A stretch of 64,000 bases of DNA from Leptolyngbyaceae cyanobacterium JSC-12 (GTDB lineage Bacteria; Cyanobacteriota; Cyanobacteriia; Leptolyngbyales; Leptolyngbyaceae), in NCBI GenBank assembly GCA_000309945.1, contig CM001633.1:1708292-1772291 (forward strand), given 5' to 3'. Numbering within the stretch: the stretch's first letter is position 1; the number at the start of each line of letters is the position of its first letter. Of this stretch, positions 27,113 through 36,157 are shown piece after piece. Under the pieces are notes generated by a model, which saw only the letters and a list, made by a program, of their open reading frames with translations, was not told the origin of the DNA and made no database searches. A program made the translations under genes and the position numbers.

Positions 27113-27973
27113 ATGCCCGGACTCTTCATCGGTCTAACCACCCTCGACTTGATTTATCGTGCCCCTCAACCACCTACTGCCAATCAAAAACTGGTGGCTA
27201 GCGATTACGTAGTTGCTGCTGGAGGCCCTGCCACAAATGCTGCTGTTACCTTCGCTTATCTAGGCAATGTGGCAACAATTTTGAGCGCGATCGGTTCACA
27301 TCCAATGACCCACCTCATCCTGGCAGATTTGCAGCAATGCAGAGTGCACGTGCGGGATCTGACTCCGGCAAAACTAGAGCCACCGCCAGTTTCGTCCATC
27401 ATCGTTACAGAAACAACGGGAGAACGGGCTGTAATTTCCATTAATGCAGTGAAATCACCTGTTGCGGCTGAGGCGATGCCAGCAGGAGTACTGGATGGTG
27501 TAGATGTTGTATTGATTGATGGACATCAAATGCAGGTTGGCAGCGTGATCGCTCAGCAGGCAAAGGCTCAAACCATCCCGGTTGTGATCGATGGTGGAAG
27601 TTGGAAAGATGGCTTTGAGTCTGTTTTACGATTGGCTGATTACGTGATTTGCTCTGCCAATTTTCATCCCCCTGGTTGCCACACTGAAACAGACGCGATC
27701 GCCTATCTGCAAAATCTCGGCGTTCCCCACATTGCCATCACTCATGGAGAAAAGCCGATCTGGTATAGCGATCACGGACAATCTGGCACCATTCCGGTTC
27801 CCATGATTCAAGCAGTTGATACCCTTGGTGCAGGTGACATTTTTCACGGGGCATTCTGTCACTACATTTTGCAATCTGGCTTTCTCAAATCACTGGAGCA
27901 AGCAACTGCAGTGGCAGCGCGATCCTGTCAGCAGTTTGGAACCCGTGCCTGGATGCAAGGAGGTAAGCAATGA
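27113..27973 (+). CDS. PfkB-family carbohydrate kinase
   Basis: 286 residues from ATG 27113 (MPGLFIGLTTLDLIYRAP). The ribokinase fold is shown by GGPATNAAVTFAYLG (substrate-side glycines, residues about 42-56) and the C-terminal signature AVDTLGAGDIFHGAFCHYIL with catalytic Asp in GAGD. Substrate is probably a sugar or nucleoside; sequence does not tell. An open frame extends 29 residues upstream through a C/T-rich repeat tract (CCTTCCTCCTCCCCC), and that reading is rejected because family proteins begin at FIGLTTLD. The gene is divergent from the EEP remnant and lies ahead of cysQ, which suggests sugar or sulfur metabolism but is not conclusive. Confidence 0.88.
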   Translation: MPGLFIGLTTLDLIYRAPQPPTANQKLVASDYVVAAGGPATNAAVTFAYLGNVATILSAIGSHPMTHLILADLQQCRVHVRDLTPAKLEPPPVSSIIVTETTGERAVISINAVKSPVAAEAMPAGVLDGVDVVLIDGHQMQVGSVIAQQAKAQTIPVVIDGGSWKDGFESVLRLADYVICSANFHPPGCHTETDAIAYLQNLGVPHIAITHGEKPIWYSDHGQSGTIPVPMIQAVDTLGAGDIFHGAFCHYILQSGFLKSLEQATAVAARSCQQFGTRAWMQGGKQ

Positions 27974-28104
27974 AGGTTGGTCGCTCTATGCTGTTGTGTT
28001 TTACTATGCGGTTTACCATGCTTCACCCCTAAACCTCGAAATCGGATTTGTTGAAGTGGTGGAACTGGAAAAACCAGGAAATTTCTGGATAGCAGGAACA
28101 ACGT

Positions 28105-28971
28105 ATGGCAATGACGCAAGAGGGGCAGTTTCAAGAATGGTTGGAAGTCGCGCGGAAAGTGGGCTGGGGAGCAGCGGATATTTTGCTCACGGCTGAACAG
28201 GCTGACTTGAACATTCAGCATGATGACGAAGGACCCGTAACCGCTGCTGATATTGCTGCCAACACATACATCGTGGACAATCTGCAAGCTCGCCTGCCAG
28301 ATTGCGGCTTTGCTTACCTCACGGAAGAAACCTTCAAAACTCAGCCCAAAAGCCAGCGACTCACTGCACCCTACGTTTGGATTATTGACCCCTTAGACGG
28401 CACGAAAGAATTTATCCAGCGTAGTGGCGAGTATGCAGTTCACATCGCGCTCGTGCATCAACATCGCCCGATTCTGGCAGTCGTGGCACGTCCTGCCATT
28501 GGGAAACTTTACTTTGCATCCTTGGGTGGCGGCACCTTTGTTGAACAGAGGGATGGAAGCATTGCCCCGGTTCACGTCTCGCAACGAACTGAGTTTGATG
28601 AACTAATTGTGGTGACTAGTCGCAGCCATCGCAGCGATCTCCTAAATCAACTTATGCAACAGTTCCCCTGCCAGACCCAAAAATCCGTGGGTAGTTTGGG
28701 CGGAAAGTTTGCTGCGATCGCCGAGCAAGAAGCGGATGTGTACGTGTCCCTTTCTGGCAAATCGGCTCCTAAAGATTGGGACCTTGCCGCACCAGAACTT
28801 ATTCTCACCGAGGCAGGCGGCAAATTTACTCGCTTCGATGGCACATCGCTACTCTACAACCAAAAAGAGGTCGCGCAATGGGGTGGCTTGCTTGCCAGCA
28901 ACGGTTCGCGCCATGAGGAATTGTGCGCCCAGGCAACGGAGATTCTAGCCAACAAACTTCTGAGTCCCTGA
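28105..28971 (+). CDS. cysQ: 3'(2'),5'-bisphosphate nucleotidase CysQ (inositol monophosphatase family)
   Basis: 288 residues. Metal-dependent phosphatase motifs are in order: EGPVTAADIAAN, LTEETF (Glu metal ligand), WIIDPLDGTKEFI (Asp-x-x-Asp-Gly signature, about residues 92-104) and the C-terminal PKDWDLAAPELILTEAGGKF with its Asp. The family dephosphorylates 3'-phosphoadenosine-5'-phosphate, a by-product of sulfate assimilation, or inositol phosphates. Placement in the same genome region as sulfite reductase is compatible but distant. Start could be the ATG at 28105 or 28111. It lies 131 bases after the kinase. Confidence 0.88.
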   Translation: MAMTQEGQFQEWLEVARKVGWGAADILLTAEQADLNIQHDDEGPVTAADIAANTYIVDNLQARLPDCGFAYLTEETFKTQPKSQRLTAPYVWIIDPLDGTKEFIQRSGEYAVHIALVHQHRPILAVVARPAIGKLYFASLGGGTFVEQRDGSIAPVHVSQRTEFDELIVVTSRSHRSDLLNQLMQQFPCQTQKSVGSLGGKFAAIAEQEADVYVSLSGKSAPKDWDLAAPELILTEAGGKFTRFDGTSLLYNQKEVAQWGGLLASNGSRHEELCAQATEILANKLLSP

Positions 28972-29020
28972 AAAACTCTTGCCAAACTTCAATTTTTCCA
29001 AGAACTCAGGACTTTGCAGA

Positions 29021-29054
29021 ATGATATCATCTTAATATTGTCAATCTGATATCA
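29021..29054. promoter_or_regulatory. Two palindromic TGATATCA half-operators upstream of the SPFH-RHH operon
   Basis: The 8-bp palindrome TGATATCA occurs at 29022-29029 (embedded in the 10-bp palindrome ATGATATCAT) and at 29047-29054. Centres are 25 bp apart, in the 125-base gap before the SPFH gene. Spacing and symmetry fit a dimeric regulator, perhaps the ribbon-helix-helix protein encoded by the second gene of the operon (autoregulation inferred). Confidence 0.4.
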
Positions 29055-29095
29055 CTTTGTTATCGTGAAGCTATCGACTTGACTAAAAGAAGGCT

Positions 29096-29989
29096 ATGAA
29101 TCAAATTTGTGAGAAAACTGCCTGGACGATGAATGGGCTGGGGATTGGTGCGATCGCACTAGGCGTGGCACTAGTGGGCGGCTTCATCATCACCCGTTCC
29201 ATCTCCATCACAGACAGCAACCTGCTCTACCCAATCACGTTTGAAGTTGGGTCTGCCCTGGTTGCGTTAGCAGGTTTATTGACACTGGGTTTATTTATCG
29301 TTCAGCCCAATCAGGCAGTCGTTCTAACTTTGTTTGGGCAGTATATTGGTACGGTTCGCGAACCGGGATTGTATTGGACCCTGCCATTACTTGTACAGCG
29401 GCGCGAAATTTCCTTGCGGGTGCGCAACTTCAACAGTGAACGGCTGAAGGTTAACGATGCTCAGGGTAGCCCCATTGAAATCGCAGCAGTGGTGGTTTGG
29501 CGAGTGGTGGATTCTGCTAAAGCCATTTTTGATGTAGAAACCTTTAGTGATTTTGTCGCTATTCAAAGTGAAACAGCATTGCGATCGCTAGCCAGCCGCT
29601 ATCCCTACGACATCTATGAATCGGAAGCGCAATCCCTACGGAGTAGCCCAGATGAGTTAGCAGAAGTGCTCAAGCACGAAACTCAAGCACGGCTGGAAGT
29701 CGCAGGAGTGGAAGTAATCGACGCCCGAATTACTCACCTGGCGTATGCTCCAGAAATCGCCCAGGCAATGTTGCGCCGTCAACAAGCAACCGCCGTAATT
29801 GCTGCCAAAGAGCGGATTGTGGAAGGGGCGATGGGGATGGTGGAAATGGCGCTGACTCGGCTGAGTGAACAGCGAGTTGTAGAACTGGACGAAGAACGCA
29901 AAGCGGCAATGATCAATAATCTACTCGTCGCGCTGGTATCCGAAAATTCCACTCAACCCATCATCAATGCAGGTACCTTGTATACGTGA
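29096..29989 (+). CDS. SPFH/band 7 (slipin-like) membrane protein
   Basis: 297 residues. Two hydrophobic segments near the N-terminus (about 13-33, 42-65) anchor it in the membrane. They are followed by [31 protein letters not shown], the start of the SPFH/prohibitin fold, and by [24 protein letters not shown] and [20 protein letters not shown]. The C-terminal part is a helix with [30 protein letters not shown]. The family forms ring-shaped scaffolds in membrane microdomains, often with a protease partner. The stop overlaps the start of the ribbon-helix-helix gene (GTGA). FtsH lies downstream but beyond a 400-base gap. Confidence 0.88.
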   Translation: MNQICEKTAWTMNGLGIGAIALGVALVGGFIITRSISITDSNLLYPITFEVGSALVALAGLLTLGLFIVQPNQAVVLTLFGQYIGTVREPGLYWTLPLLVQRREISLRVRNFNSERLKVNDAQGSPIEIAAVVVWRVVDSAKAIFDVETFSDFVAIQSETALRSLASRYPYDIYESEAQSLRSSPDELAEVLKHETQARLEVAGVEVIDARITHLAYAPEIAQAMLRRQQATAVIAAKERIVEGAMGMVEMALTRLSEQRVVELDEERKAAMINNLLVALVSENSTQPIINAGTLYT

Positions 29990-30165
29990 GCGAGAAGAAA
30001 AAGTTTTTACTCAGAATCGATCAGGAGTTGTATTCGGTGTTGGAGAAGTGGGCAGCCGATGATCTCAGGAGCGTCAACGCCCAGGTGGAGTACCTGCTGC
30101 AAAAAGCTGCCCAACAAGCCGGACGCTGGAAGAAGAAATCTTCCCAGGAGTCATCAGAACCGTAA
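29986..30165 (+). CDS. Arc-like ribbon-helix-helix protein coupled to the SPFH gene
   Basis: 59 residues starting with GTG at 29986, overlapping the SPFH stop by four bases. The sequence [20 protein letters not shown] (strand, then helix A) followed by [20 protein letters not shown] (helix B) is a typical Arc/CopG ribbon-helix-helix: a basic beta-strand that inserts into the DNA major groove, and two helices for dimerisation. The tail is Lys/Ser-rich. RHH proteins of this form are known, from memory, next to SPFH genes in various bacteria. Overlap implies translational coupling. A role in autoregulation through the upstream TGATATCA pair is inferred. Confidence 0.8.
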   Translation: MSEKKKFLLRIDQELYSVLEKWAADDLRSVNAQVEYLLQKAAQQAGRWKKKSSQESSEP

Positions 30166-30319
30166 GCAGAGAGCACTAGCTCTTCCCAGCATTCGATCTC
30201 ATATCCCCAATCTCCAACCCAGCTAGAGGTTAGAATGGTAGCTTCCTAACTCTTTTTCTCATGAAGCAGATGTAGGATCAGTCCAGCTTTTTGATAGCAT
30301 TCCATCACCTTGTGGAAAT

Positions 30320-30757
30320 ATGCGCTCCTTGCAATCAATTGCGATCGCCCTTATCAGCTTCGCCAGCTTATCAGTTCCTGTGTCCGCCACTCAAATCACA
30401 CCTCCGATTGAATGTGGGAACGATTTAGATTGCTTTCTCAACGCCGCTAAAACCTGTACCCAGGCTCGAATTAACCCTAAGCGTTTGGGTTTTTCTCGCT
30501 CTGAGCGTCTGGAAATTCAGGGAATCAGCGATAACAAATGTCGCTATTACGCAGTGCAGTCCTCGATTCAGCATCGAGGGTTTGCCTGTCAGTTTTACAG
30601 CAACGAGGGACTGGTGTTATGGCTGGAAATGATCAGTCGGCGGCGGCAAGTGATTTATGATTCTCGCAAAGCAGAGAGCTTAAACCAAAAGAGCATTGGT
30701 CAACGCACCATCGAAACGATTAATGGAGAAGATGTGGGTGAATGTCTTTGGCGGTGA
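30320..30757 (+). CDS. Exported small protein with conserved cysteines
   Basis: 145 residues. Residues 1-23 are a Sec signal peptide (MRSLQSIAIALISFASLSVPVSA). The mature part holds several Cys: the segment PPIECGNDLDCFLNAAKTC, then DNKCRYYAVQ, GFACQFY and ECLW at the end. Six Cys fit three disulfides in the periplasm. No family is recognised. The gene starts at ATG 30320, about 155 bases after the RHH gene. Being monocistronic, it gives no hint from neighbours. Confidence 0.7.
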   Translation: MRSLQSIAIALISFASLSVPVSATQITPPIECGNDLDCFLNAAKTCTQARINPKRLGFSRSERLEIQGISDNKCRYYAVQSSIQHRGFACQFYSNEGLVLWLEMISRRRQVIYDSRKAESLNQKSIGQRTIETINGEDVGECLWR

Positions 30758-31158
30758 AGACCGAGTCAGCGTAATCTCTGCTAGCAGGCTGCTATAAACC
30801 TCTACTTGAATTCCCTGCTTTCTTGCCCTGGTTATCCATCAGGACAGATTTACAGGATAGATTTAAGGGATAACTCAAATCTACAAAAACCATTTCTCAG
30901 GTGTTTTGAAGGTTTTCTAACCTCTTAAAACAGTCTTGACAGACCATTAGTTGCTTCATTCCTGAAAAACACGTTAAATTTAATTAACAATTCGCATACA
31001 AATTTGGTTGGTTTAGTTACTGAACTTTCCTGGGTGGACCAGTGAGGTAGATGCTTAAGTGCTTATCAAACGGGCTTGCTCAGGCTTCTGGGACAGCTGA
31101 CCATAAGTTTACTGATATTCATATCGGTTTTAGAACCTGTATCTAGAGGGCGCGGTTT
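30758..31158. other. Intergenic region upstream of ftsH
   Basis: About 400 bases with no credible gene. It includes AT-rich stretches around 30950-31010 (TTAAATTTAATTAACAATTC) suited to the ftsH promoter. The last bases (AGAGGGCG, about 31146-31153) serve as ribosome binding site for ftsH. No clear terminator was seen for the upstream exported-protein gene. Confidence 0.45.
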
Positions 31159-33048
31159 ATGAAATTTTCTTGGAGAACAGCACTGTTGTGGGCATTGCCT
31201 GCACTGGTGATTGGATTCTTTCTGTGGCAAGGCTCATTTGCATCGTCTTCTCCAGCCAATATGGGCAGAAACGCGGCAAATACCCGGATGACTTATGGGC
31301 GCTTTTTGGAATACCTGGATGCTGATCGCGTTGTCAGCGTTGACCTGTATGACGGTGGACGGACGGCAATTGTGGAAGCGATTGACTCCGAATTGGATAA
31401 TCGAATCCAGCGGTTGCGTGTTGATTTGCCCGGAAATTCTCCAGAGTTAGTTGCTCGTTTAAGACAAGAAGCAATCCATTTTGATGTTCACCCTGTTCGC
31501 AATGATGGTGCCCTCTGGGGCTTGTTAGGTAATCTCATTTTCCCTGTGCTGCTCATCGGTGGACTGTTCTTCCTATTTCGACGGTCTGGCAATGTGCCTG
31601 GCGGTCCGGGGCAGGCCATGAGCTTTGGTAAATCCCGCGCCCGGTTCCAGATGGAGGCGAAGACAGGGGTCATGTTTGATGATGTGGCAGGAATTGAGGA
31701 AGCGAAGGAAGAACTGCAAGAGGTGGTTACCTTCCTGAAGAAGCCTGAGCGCTTTACAGCTGTAGGGGCGCGTATTCCTAAGGGAGTTTTATTAGTCGGT
31801 CCTCCGGGAACAGGGAAGACCTTGCTGGCAAAAGCGATCGCGGGTGAAGCGGGCGTGCCCTTTTTCAGTATTTCTGGTTCCGAGTTTGTGGAAATGTTCG
31901 TGGGGGTTGGGGCATCTCGCGTCCGTGATCTGTTCAAGAAAGCGAAAGAAAATGCGCCTTGCATCATCTTTATTGATGAGATTGATGCAGTTGGTCGTCA
32001 ACGTGGTGCCGGTATTGGCGGCGGCAACGACGAGCGCGAACAAACCCTGAACCAGTTGTTGACTGAGATGGATGGGTTTGAAGGCAATACAGGCATCATT
32101 ATCATTGCGGCTACGAACCGCCCTGATGTCCTGGATGCTGCATTACTGCGCCCCGGACGCTTTGATCGTCAGGTTACAGTGGATGTTCCCGACATTAAAG
32201 GACGGCTGGAAGTCTTAAAAGTGCATGCCCGTAACAAGAAGTTGGCGAGTGAAGTGTCTCTAGAAGCGATCGCTCGTCGGACTCCTGGTTTCTCTGGAGC
32301 AGACCTGGCAAACTTGTTGAACGAAGCAGCAATTCTCACAGCGCGGCGGCGTAAAGAAGCCATTACCATGTTGGAGATTGACGATGCCGTTGATCGCGTG
32401 ATTGCTGGGATGGAAGGCACTCCTCTGGTAGATAGCAAAAGCAAGCGATTGATTGCTTATCACGAAATTGGTCATGCCATCATTGGTACACTTGTGCGTG
32501 ATCATGACCCGGTTCAAAAGGTTACATTAATTCCTCGTGGTCAAGCCCGCGGCTTAACCTGGTTTGCTCCCAGCGAAGAGCAGATGTTGATTTCCCGTTC
32601 TCAGATCCTGGCTCGAATTCAGGGCGCATTGGGTGGACGAGCAGCAGAGGAAGTGGTGTTTGGCGATGCTGAGGTTACGACTGGAGCCGGGAATGACTTA
32701 CAGCAAGTAACGGGTATGGCTCGTCAGATGGTAACGCGTTTCGGGATGTCTAATCTGGGACCGCTTTCGTTAGAAGGGCAATCTTCAGAGGTTTTCTTGG
32801 GACGCGACTTAATGGTGCGCTCTGAGTATTCTGAGGAAATTGCCTCTCGCATTGATGCTCAGGTTCGTTCTATTGTTGAACATTGCTACGATGAGGCTCG
32901 CCGGATTATTCGTGAGAATCGAGTTGTAATTGATCGGCTAGTTGATCTGCTAATCGAGAAGGAAACAATTGACGGTGAGGAGTTTCGCCAAATCGTTTCT
33001 GAGTATACAGATATACCTGAAAAAGAGCAGTACACTCCACAGTTATAA
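31159..33048 (+). CDS. ftsH: ATP-dependent zinc metalloprotease FtsH (FtsH2-like)
   Basis: 629 residues. Two N-terminal membrane helices (about 5-23 and 118-138) flank a lumenal/periplasmic domain. The AAA+ module has Walker A GPPGTGKT (214-221), Walker [12 protein letters not shown] and the second region of homology [20 protein letters not shown]. The zinc site is HEIGH at residues 435-439, followed by the third ligand region in [18 protein letters not shown]. The start [20 protein letters not shown] and overall pattern match, from memory, cyanobacterial FtsH2 (Slr0228 type), which acts as a hetero-hexamer in photosystem II repair. A terminator follows immediately. Confidence 0.97.
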   Translation: MKFSWRTALLWALPALVIGFFLWQGSFASSSPANMGRNAANTRMTYGRFLEYLDADRVVSVDLYDGGRTAIVEAIDSELDNRIQRLRVDLPGNSPELVARLRQEAIHFDVHPVRNDGALWGLLGNLIFPVLLIGGLFFLFRRSGNVPGGPGQAMSFGKSRARFQMEAKTGVMFDDVAGIEEAKEELQEVVTFLKKPERFTAVGARIPKGVLLVGPPGTGKTLLAKAIAGEAGVPFFSISGSEFVEMFVGVGASRVRDLFKKAKENAPCIIFIDEIDAVGRQRGAGIGGGNDEREQTLNQLLTEMDGFEGNTGIIIIAATNRPDVLDAALLRPGRFDRQVTVDVPDIKGRLEVLKVHARNKKLASEVSLEAIARRTPGFSGADLANLLNEAAILTARRRKEAITMLEIDDAVDRVIAGMEGTPLVDSKSKRLIAYHEIGHAIIGTLVRDHDPVQKVTLIPRGQARGLTWFAPSEEQMLISRSQILARIQGALGGRAAEEVVFGDAEVTTGAGNDLQQVTGMARQMVTRFGMSNLGPLSLEGQSSEVFLGRDLMVRSEYSEEIASRIDAQVRSIVEHCYDEARRIIRENRVVIDRLVDLLIEKETIDGEEFRQIVSEYTDIPEKEQYTPQL

Positions 33049-33075
33049 TCTCGAAACTCTCAGTAAGTAGACGAA

Positions 33076-33106
33076 CGGGGATGACGGCACATCATCCCTG
33101 TTTTTG
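33076..33106 (+). terminator. Rho-independent terminator of ftsH
   Basis: Stem GGGATGA (33078-33084) pairs with TCATCCC (33092-33098) around a 7-base loop, followed by TGTTTTTG. It lies about 30 bases after the ftsH stop. Confidence 0.8.
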
Positions 33107-33232
33107 TGATGATTGAAAGCGCCCCTTAAAGCTCTTGTTCCCGATTAACTGACAAATCTTTTCTTGTACTAGCGCGGTAAGGCTAAAATGCAGGTAAAGA
33201 GCAAAGAAGTATCTTACGATGCTTCATCCTGA

Positions 33233-33354
33233 TACCTTGCGAAAGAACTGGCAACTTGGCAGCAGCAGCGCAACGCAGAACAGGAAGGTGTTGTTTGGCA
33301 CTTGACTACTCAAGCTGTAAAAATTGAGTTGCGTTGCCTTTCCCATAACTCAGA
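33233..33354 (+). pseudogene. Remnant of an IS630-type transposase C-terminus
   Basis: An open stretch without start reads YLAKELATWQQQRNAEQEG, then VVWHLTTQAVKIELRCL. The pattern ELATWxxxRNAEQ...W.FTT..A.IKL resembles, from memory, the end of IS630-family transposases. It is preceded in frame by a stop (33230-33232) and lacks the catalytic domain. No inverted repeats could be placed, so only a relic is claimed. Confidence 0.4.
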
Positions 33355-33402
33355 AAATTACACTTGTCGCACTAGTACATTTGGTTCTATCTGCTTACTT
33401 AG

Positions 33403-35196
33403 TTATAATTCAAACATCACACCATTGTGGGCTGTGAGATTAGGGTTGTAGTAAGGATCGCAATATTGCAGACTTTCAAAATAGCCTTTCCATTTGGTAT
33501 TCAAGTATTCCCACTCTTTAGGACGTAGTCCCGGAGCACGGCTGACTGATTCGTAATGCACCAGTTGGGCGTAGGGCGTTACCACATTGCGATAACCTGC
33601 TTGGTGTGCCTTCAAGCATAGATCCACATCGTTATAGTTGAGGGGAAATGTTTCGTCCATGCCGCCCAGTTCAAAAAACACCTGCCGCCGTATCATCAAG
33701 CAAGCTGCAGTGATCACCAGGTAATTGCGATTGACTAGATTGGAGAGAAAATAACCGGGGTGATCTCCCTCTGCTTCTCGAAAAGCGTGTCCGGCATTGC
33801 CATTGAGCACCATCACGCCTACATGCTGAATTCTGCCATCAGCAAAGAACAGTTTGGCTCCCACCGCTCCAATTTCGGCTTGTTGAGCAAACTCCAGCAT
33901 GGACTCTAACCAGTCGGGGGTAAGTACTTCCACATCATCATTGAGTAATAAGAGAATGTCTCCGGTCGCTGCCTGGGCACCTAAATTGATGCGTTGGGAA
34001 AAATTGAAGGGGTCGGCACAGCGCACCAGTTTTAAGTCATTCCCTTTTACAACATCTAAAACTAAATCGGGCACGTCATAGCCATCCACCAGCACAATTT
34101 CAAAATTACGGTAGGTGCTGCGATCGCGAATACTACGAATACACTGCTCTAGTAAACAAATGGTTCCAGTGGGTGTTTTCAGGGTTGCGCCACCACTAGG
34201 AATCACAATGCTGATCCGCGGATTGCCAAGAATCTCCCGCCGCACTCGAAAAAAACCCTCTCGCGGACCCGCCTCCACTCGCCCTGGATAAGGGCTGCGT
34301 GTCACCATTTCCTCCAAGGCTCGCCGTGCTGCTTCATACGCCCACGGTTTCGCTTCATGGCTGGAAGTCACCGATGCTGGAATCACCCGCCAGTGATAGA
34401 GAATTTTGGGAATGTGGTAGATGTTCCGTGTTTTCTCCACGACCCGCAGCACCAGATCGTAATCTTGAGAGCCATCAAACCCTGGACGAAATCCACCAAT
34501 TTCACGAATTAAGCGAGTGCGATATACCCCCAGGTGACAGGTATACATGCAGGCGTGAAAATAATCGGGTGACCAATCGGGTTTGAAGAACGGGTCAGTG
34601 CGTTTGCCTGCAGTGTTAATTTTGTCTTCATCGCTGTAGATGAAATCGGCATCGGGATGTTGATTAATCAGCTTGGCGTTTTCGTACAACGCTGCGATCG
34701 CCAGTTCATCATCATGATCCAATAGGGCAATATAATCTCCCGTCGCCAGTTCCAGCGCAGAATTGCTGGCAGCGACGATGTTGCCATTTTCTTCCCGAAA
34801 CACAACCTTAATCCGAGAGTCGAGGTTGCTGTAATAGGTTAGTAAAGGTTTGATATGGGAAGCGGTCGAAGCATCATCAGCGATACACAGTTCCCAATCA
34901 GGATAGATTTGGTGAATAACTGACTCAATCGCTTTCTTGAGCCATTGTTCTTCCACGTTATATACCGGAAGAATAACGGAAAATTTGGGACGGAACTCCC
35001 ACTCTGCAATTTCTTGCCTTGCCCGGGCAATCTGAGCAGGGCTCCACCTCTGCCGTGCCATCCACTGCTGATAAGTGAGCCGCTTGCGAAAGCGAGCCTC
35101 TAACCGGGCATAGACAAAGTGAATGAATCCTCGTGTTCCACGTTCACGCCAAGCCTGATACAGTTTGCTAAACTTCTTAAACAAAGCGGAAGACAC
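33403..35196 (-). CDS. Two-module GT2 family glycosyltransferase
   Basis: 597 residues with two GT-A domains in tandem. Module 1 (about 65-300): KFSVILPVYNVEEQWLKKAI, CIADDAS, and the DxD-like region ALLDHDDELAIAAL, ending YHWRVIPASVTSS. Module 2 (about 330-590): PRISIVIPSGGATLK, EIVLVDG, LLLNDDVEVL, and NYNDVDLCLKAHQAGYRNV. Proteins of this make-up lengthen O-antigen or other surface polysaccharide chains, one module per linkage. It is the last gene of the minus-strand sugar cluster and starts 52 bases after the preceding GT2 gene. Cytoplasmic side of the plasma membrane is expected. Confidence 0.88.
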   Translation of the reverse strand: MSSALFKKFSKLYQAWRERGTRGFIHFVYARLEARFRKRLTYQQWMARQRWSPAQIARARQEIAEWEFRPKFSVILPVYNVEEQWLKKAIESVIHQIYPDWELCIADDASTASHIKPLLTYYSNLDSRIKVVFREENGNIVAASNSALELATGDYIALLDHDDELAIAALYENAKLINQHPDADFIYSDEDKINTAGKRTDPFFKPDWSPDYFHACMYTCHLGVYRTRLIREIGGFRPGFDGSQDYDLVLRVVEKTRNIYHIPKILYHWRVIPASVTSSHEAKPWAYEAARRALEEMVTRSPYPGRVEAGPREGFFRVRREILGNPRISIVIPSGGATLKTPTGTICLLEQCIRSIRDRSTYRNFEIVLVDGYDVPDLVLDVVKGNDLKLVRCADPFNFSQRINLGAQAATGDILLLLNDDVEVLTPDWLESMLEFAQQAEIGAVGAKLFFADGRIQHVGVMVLNGNAGHAFREAEGDHPGYFLSNLVNRNYLVITAACLMIRRQVFFELGGMDETFPLNYNDVDLCLKAHQAGYRNVVTPYAQLVHYESVSRAPGLRPKEWEYLNTKWKGYFESLQYCDPYYNPNLTAHNGVMFEL

Positions 35197-35248
35197 GATT
35201 AATCACCTACAAGGATGCAATAAAAAATGAAGAATTAACTTGAGCAAT

Positions 35249-36157
35249 CTACTCAGCCGCAATCAAGGGATCAACAGGTTCAACATTAGAACCAAGCCAT
35301 TTGCGGAGTTTGTTCCAGCGATGCTGTGTTCGCCACCAGCAACTACTTTGCACCGTATCCGCGATTGCCAGCATCCGCAACTCAGTCTGATGCAACTTCT
35401 GGTGAGCTGTTTGGGCATCATTCCTCAGGTCAATTAAATGCTGAAACAGCACTTCAATGTGATCACTGTAAAGCGCTAGGTGATTTTTAAAGATTTGGGT
35501 GTAACTTTTCACCCAATGATCTTGCGTCATTTGCTGACTGCGAGAATTAGGCACTTCTCGATGGAAATACAACACCTCTGAGATTTGCACCACATCCCGC
35601 CCCAGTTCGATGAGCGATAGCCAAAAATCGTAATCCTCCCAGCCCCAAACCATATTTTCCTGGTAGCCTCCCACTTTTTCCCAGTCGGCTTTGCGATACA
35701 GGCTGGTATTAAAGATCATATTGCCCAGCAAGATTTCAGGAAAACTATAAGTTGGTAAATCAAAACGTCCATCTCGACTGCCAAATAGTTCTGCTTGAGA
35801 GTAAACAATCCCTACATTTGGGTCAGCCTCTAGGATGGGAACTGCTTTTTCGAGGAAGGTGGGTGCAATGCGATCGTCTGCATCAAGAGGAAGGATATAT
35901 CGCCCCTGCGATCGGGCAATGCCCTGATTGCGGGCAGATGCAGGACCCGAATTTTCCGTATGCAAAACTACAAGCTTGGGCTTTTCGTAAGCTTGTAGGA
36001 GCTGGGTTGTTGCTGGATCAGTAGAACCGTCGTTGATAACAATGATCTCAAAATCCGAAAATGTCTGAGCCAGCACACTATCCACAGCCTCATCAATAAA
36101 TTGCCCCTGGTTATAACAGGGCATAATGACTGAAACAGTAGGAGAGAACAAACTCAT
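35249..36157 (-). CDS. GT2 family glycosyltransferase
   Basis: 302 residues. GT-A fold signatures: VSVIMPCYNQGQFIDEAVDS, EIIVINDGSTDPATTQLL (nucleotide-sugar Asp) and YILPLDADDRIAPTFLEKA (DxD metal motif), followed by an acceptor-side region with MVWGWEDYDFWLSLIELG. The C-terminal 80 residues are mostly helical, with a coiled region (RNDAQTAHQKLHQTELRM). The start codon ATG at 36157 overlaps the stop of the preceding GT2 gene by 4 bases. Sugar donor and acceptor unknown; a role in the same surface polysaccharide is inferred from the operon. Confidence 0.9.
   Translation of the reverse strand: MSLFSPTVSVIMPCYNQGQFIDEAVDSVLAQTFSDFEIIVINDGSTDPATTQLLQAYEKPKLVVLHTENSGPASARNQGIARSQGRYILPLDADDRIAPTFLEKAVPILEADPNVGIVYSQAELFGSRDGRFDLPTYSFPEILLGNMIFNTSLYRKADWEKVGGYQENMVWGWEDYDFWLSLIELGRDVVQISEVLYFHREVPNSRSQQMTQDHWVKSYTQIFKNHLALYSDHIEVLFQHLIDLRNDAQTAHQKLHQTELRMLAIADTVQSSCWWRTQHRWNKLRKWLGSNVEPVDPLIAAE

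Noticed and set aside
28972-29095. tRNA or small RNA in the gap before the SPFH gene
   Set aside because: No cloverleaf or T-loop motif was found; the structure is limited to the TGATATCA palindromes.
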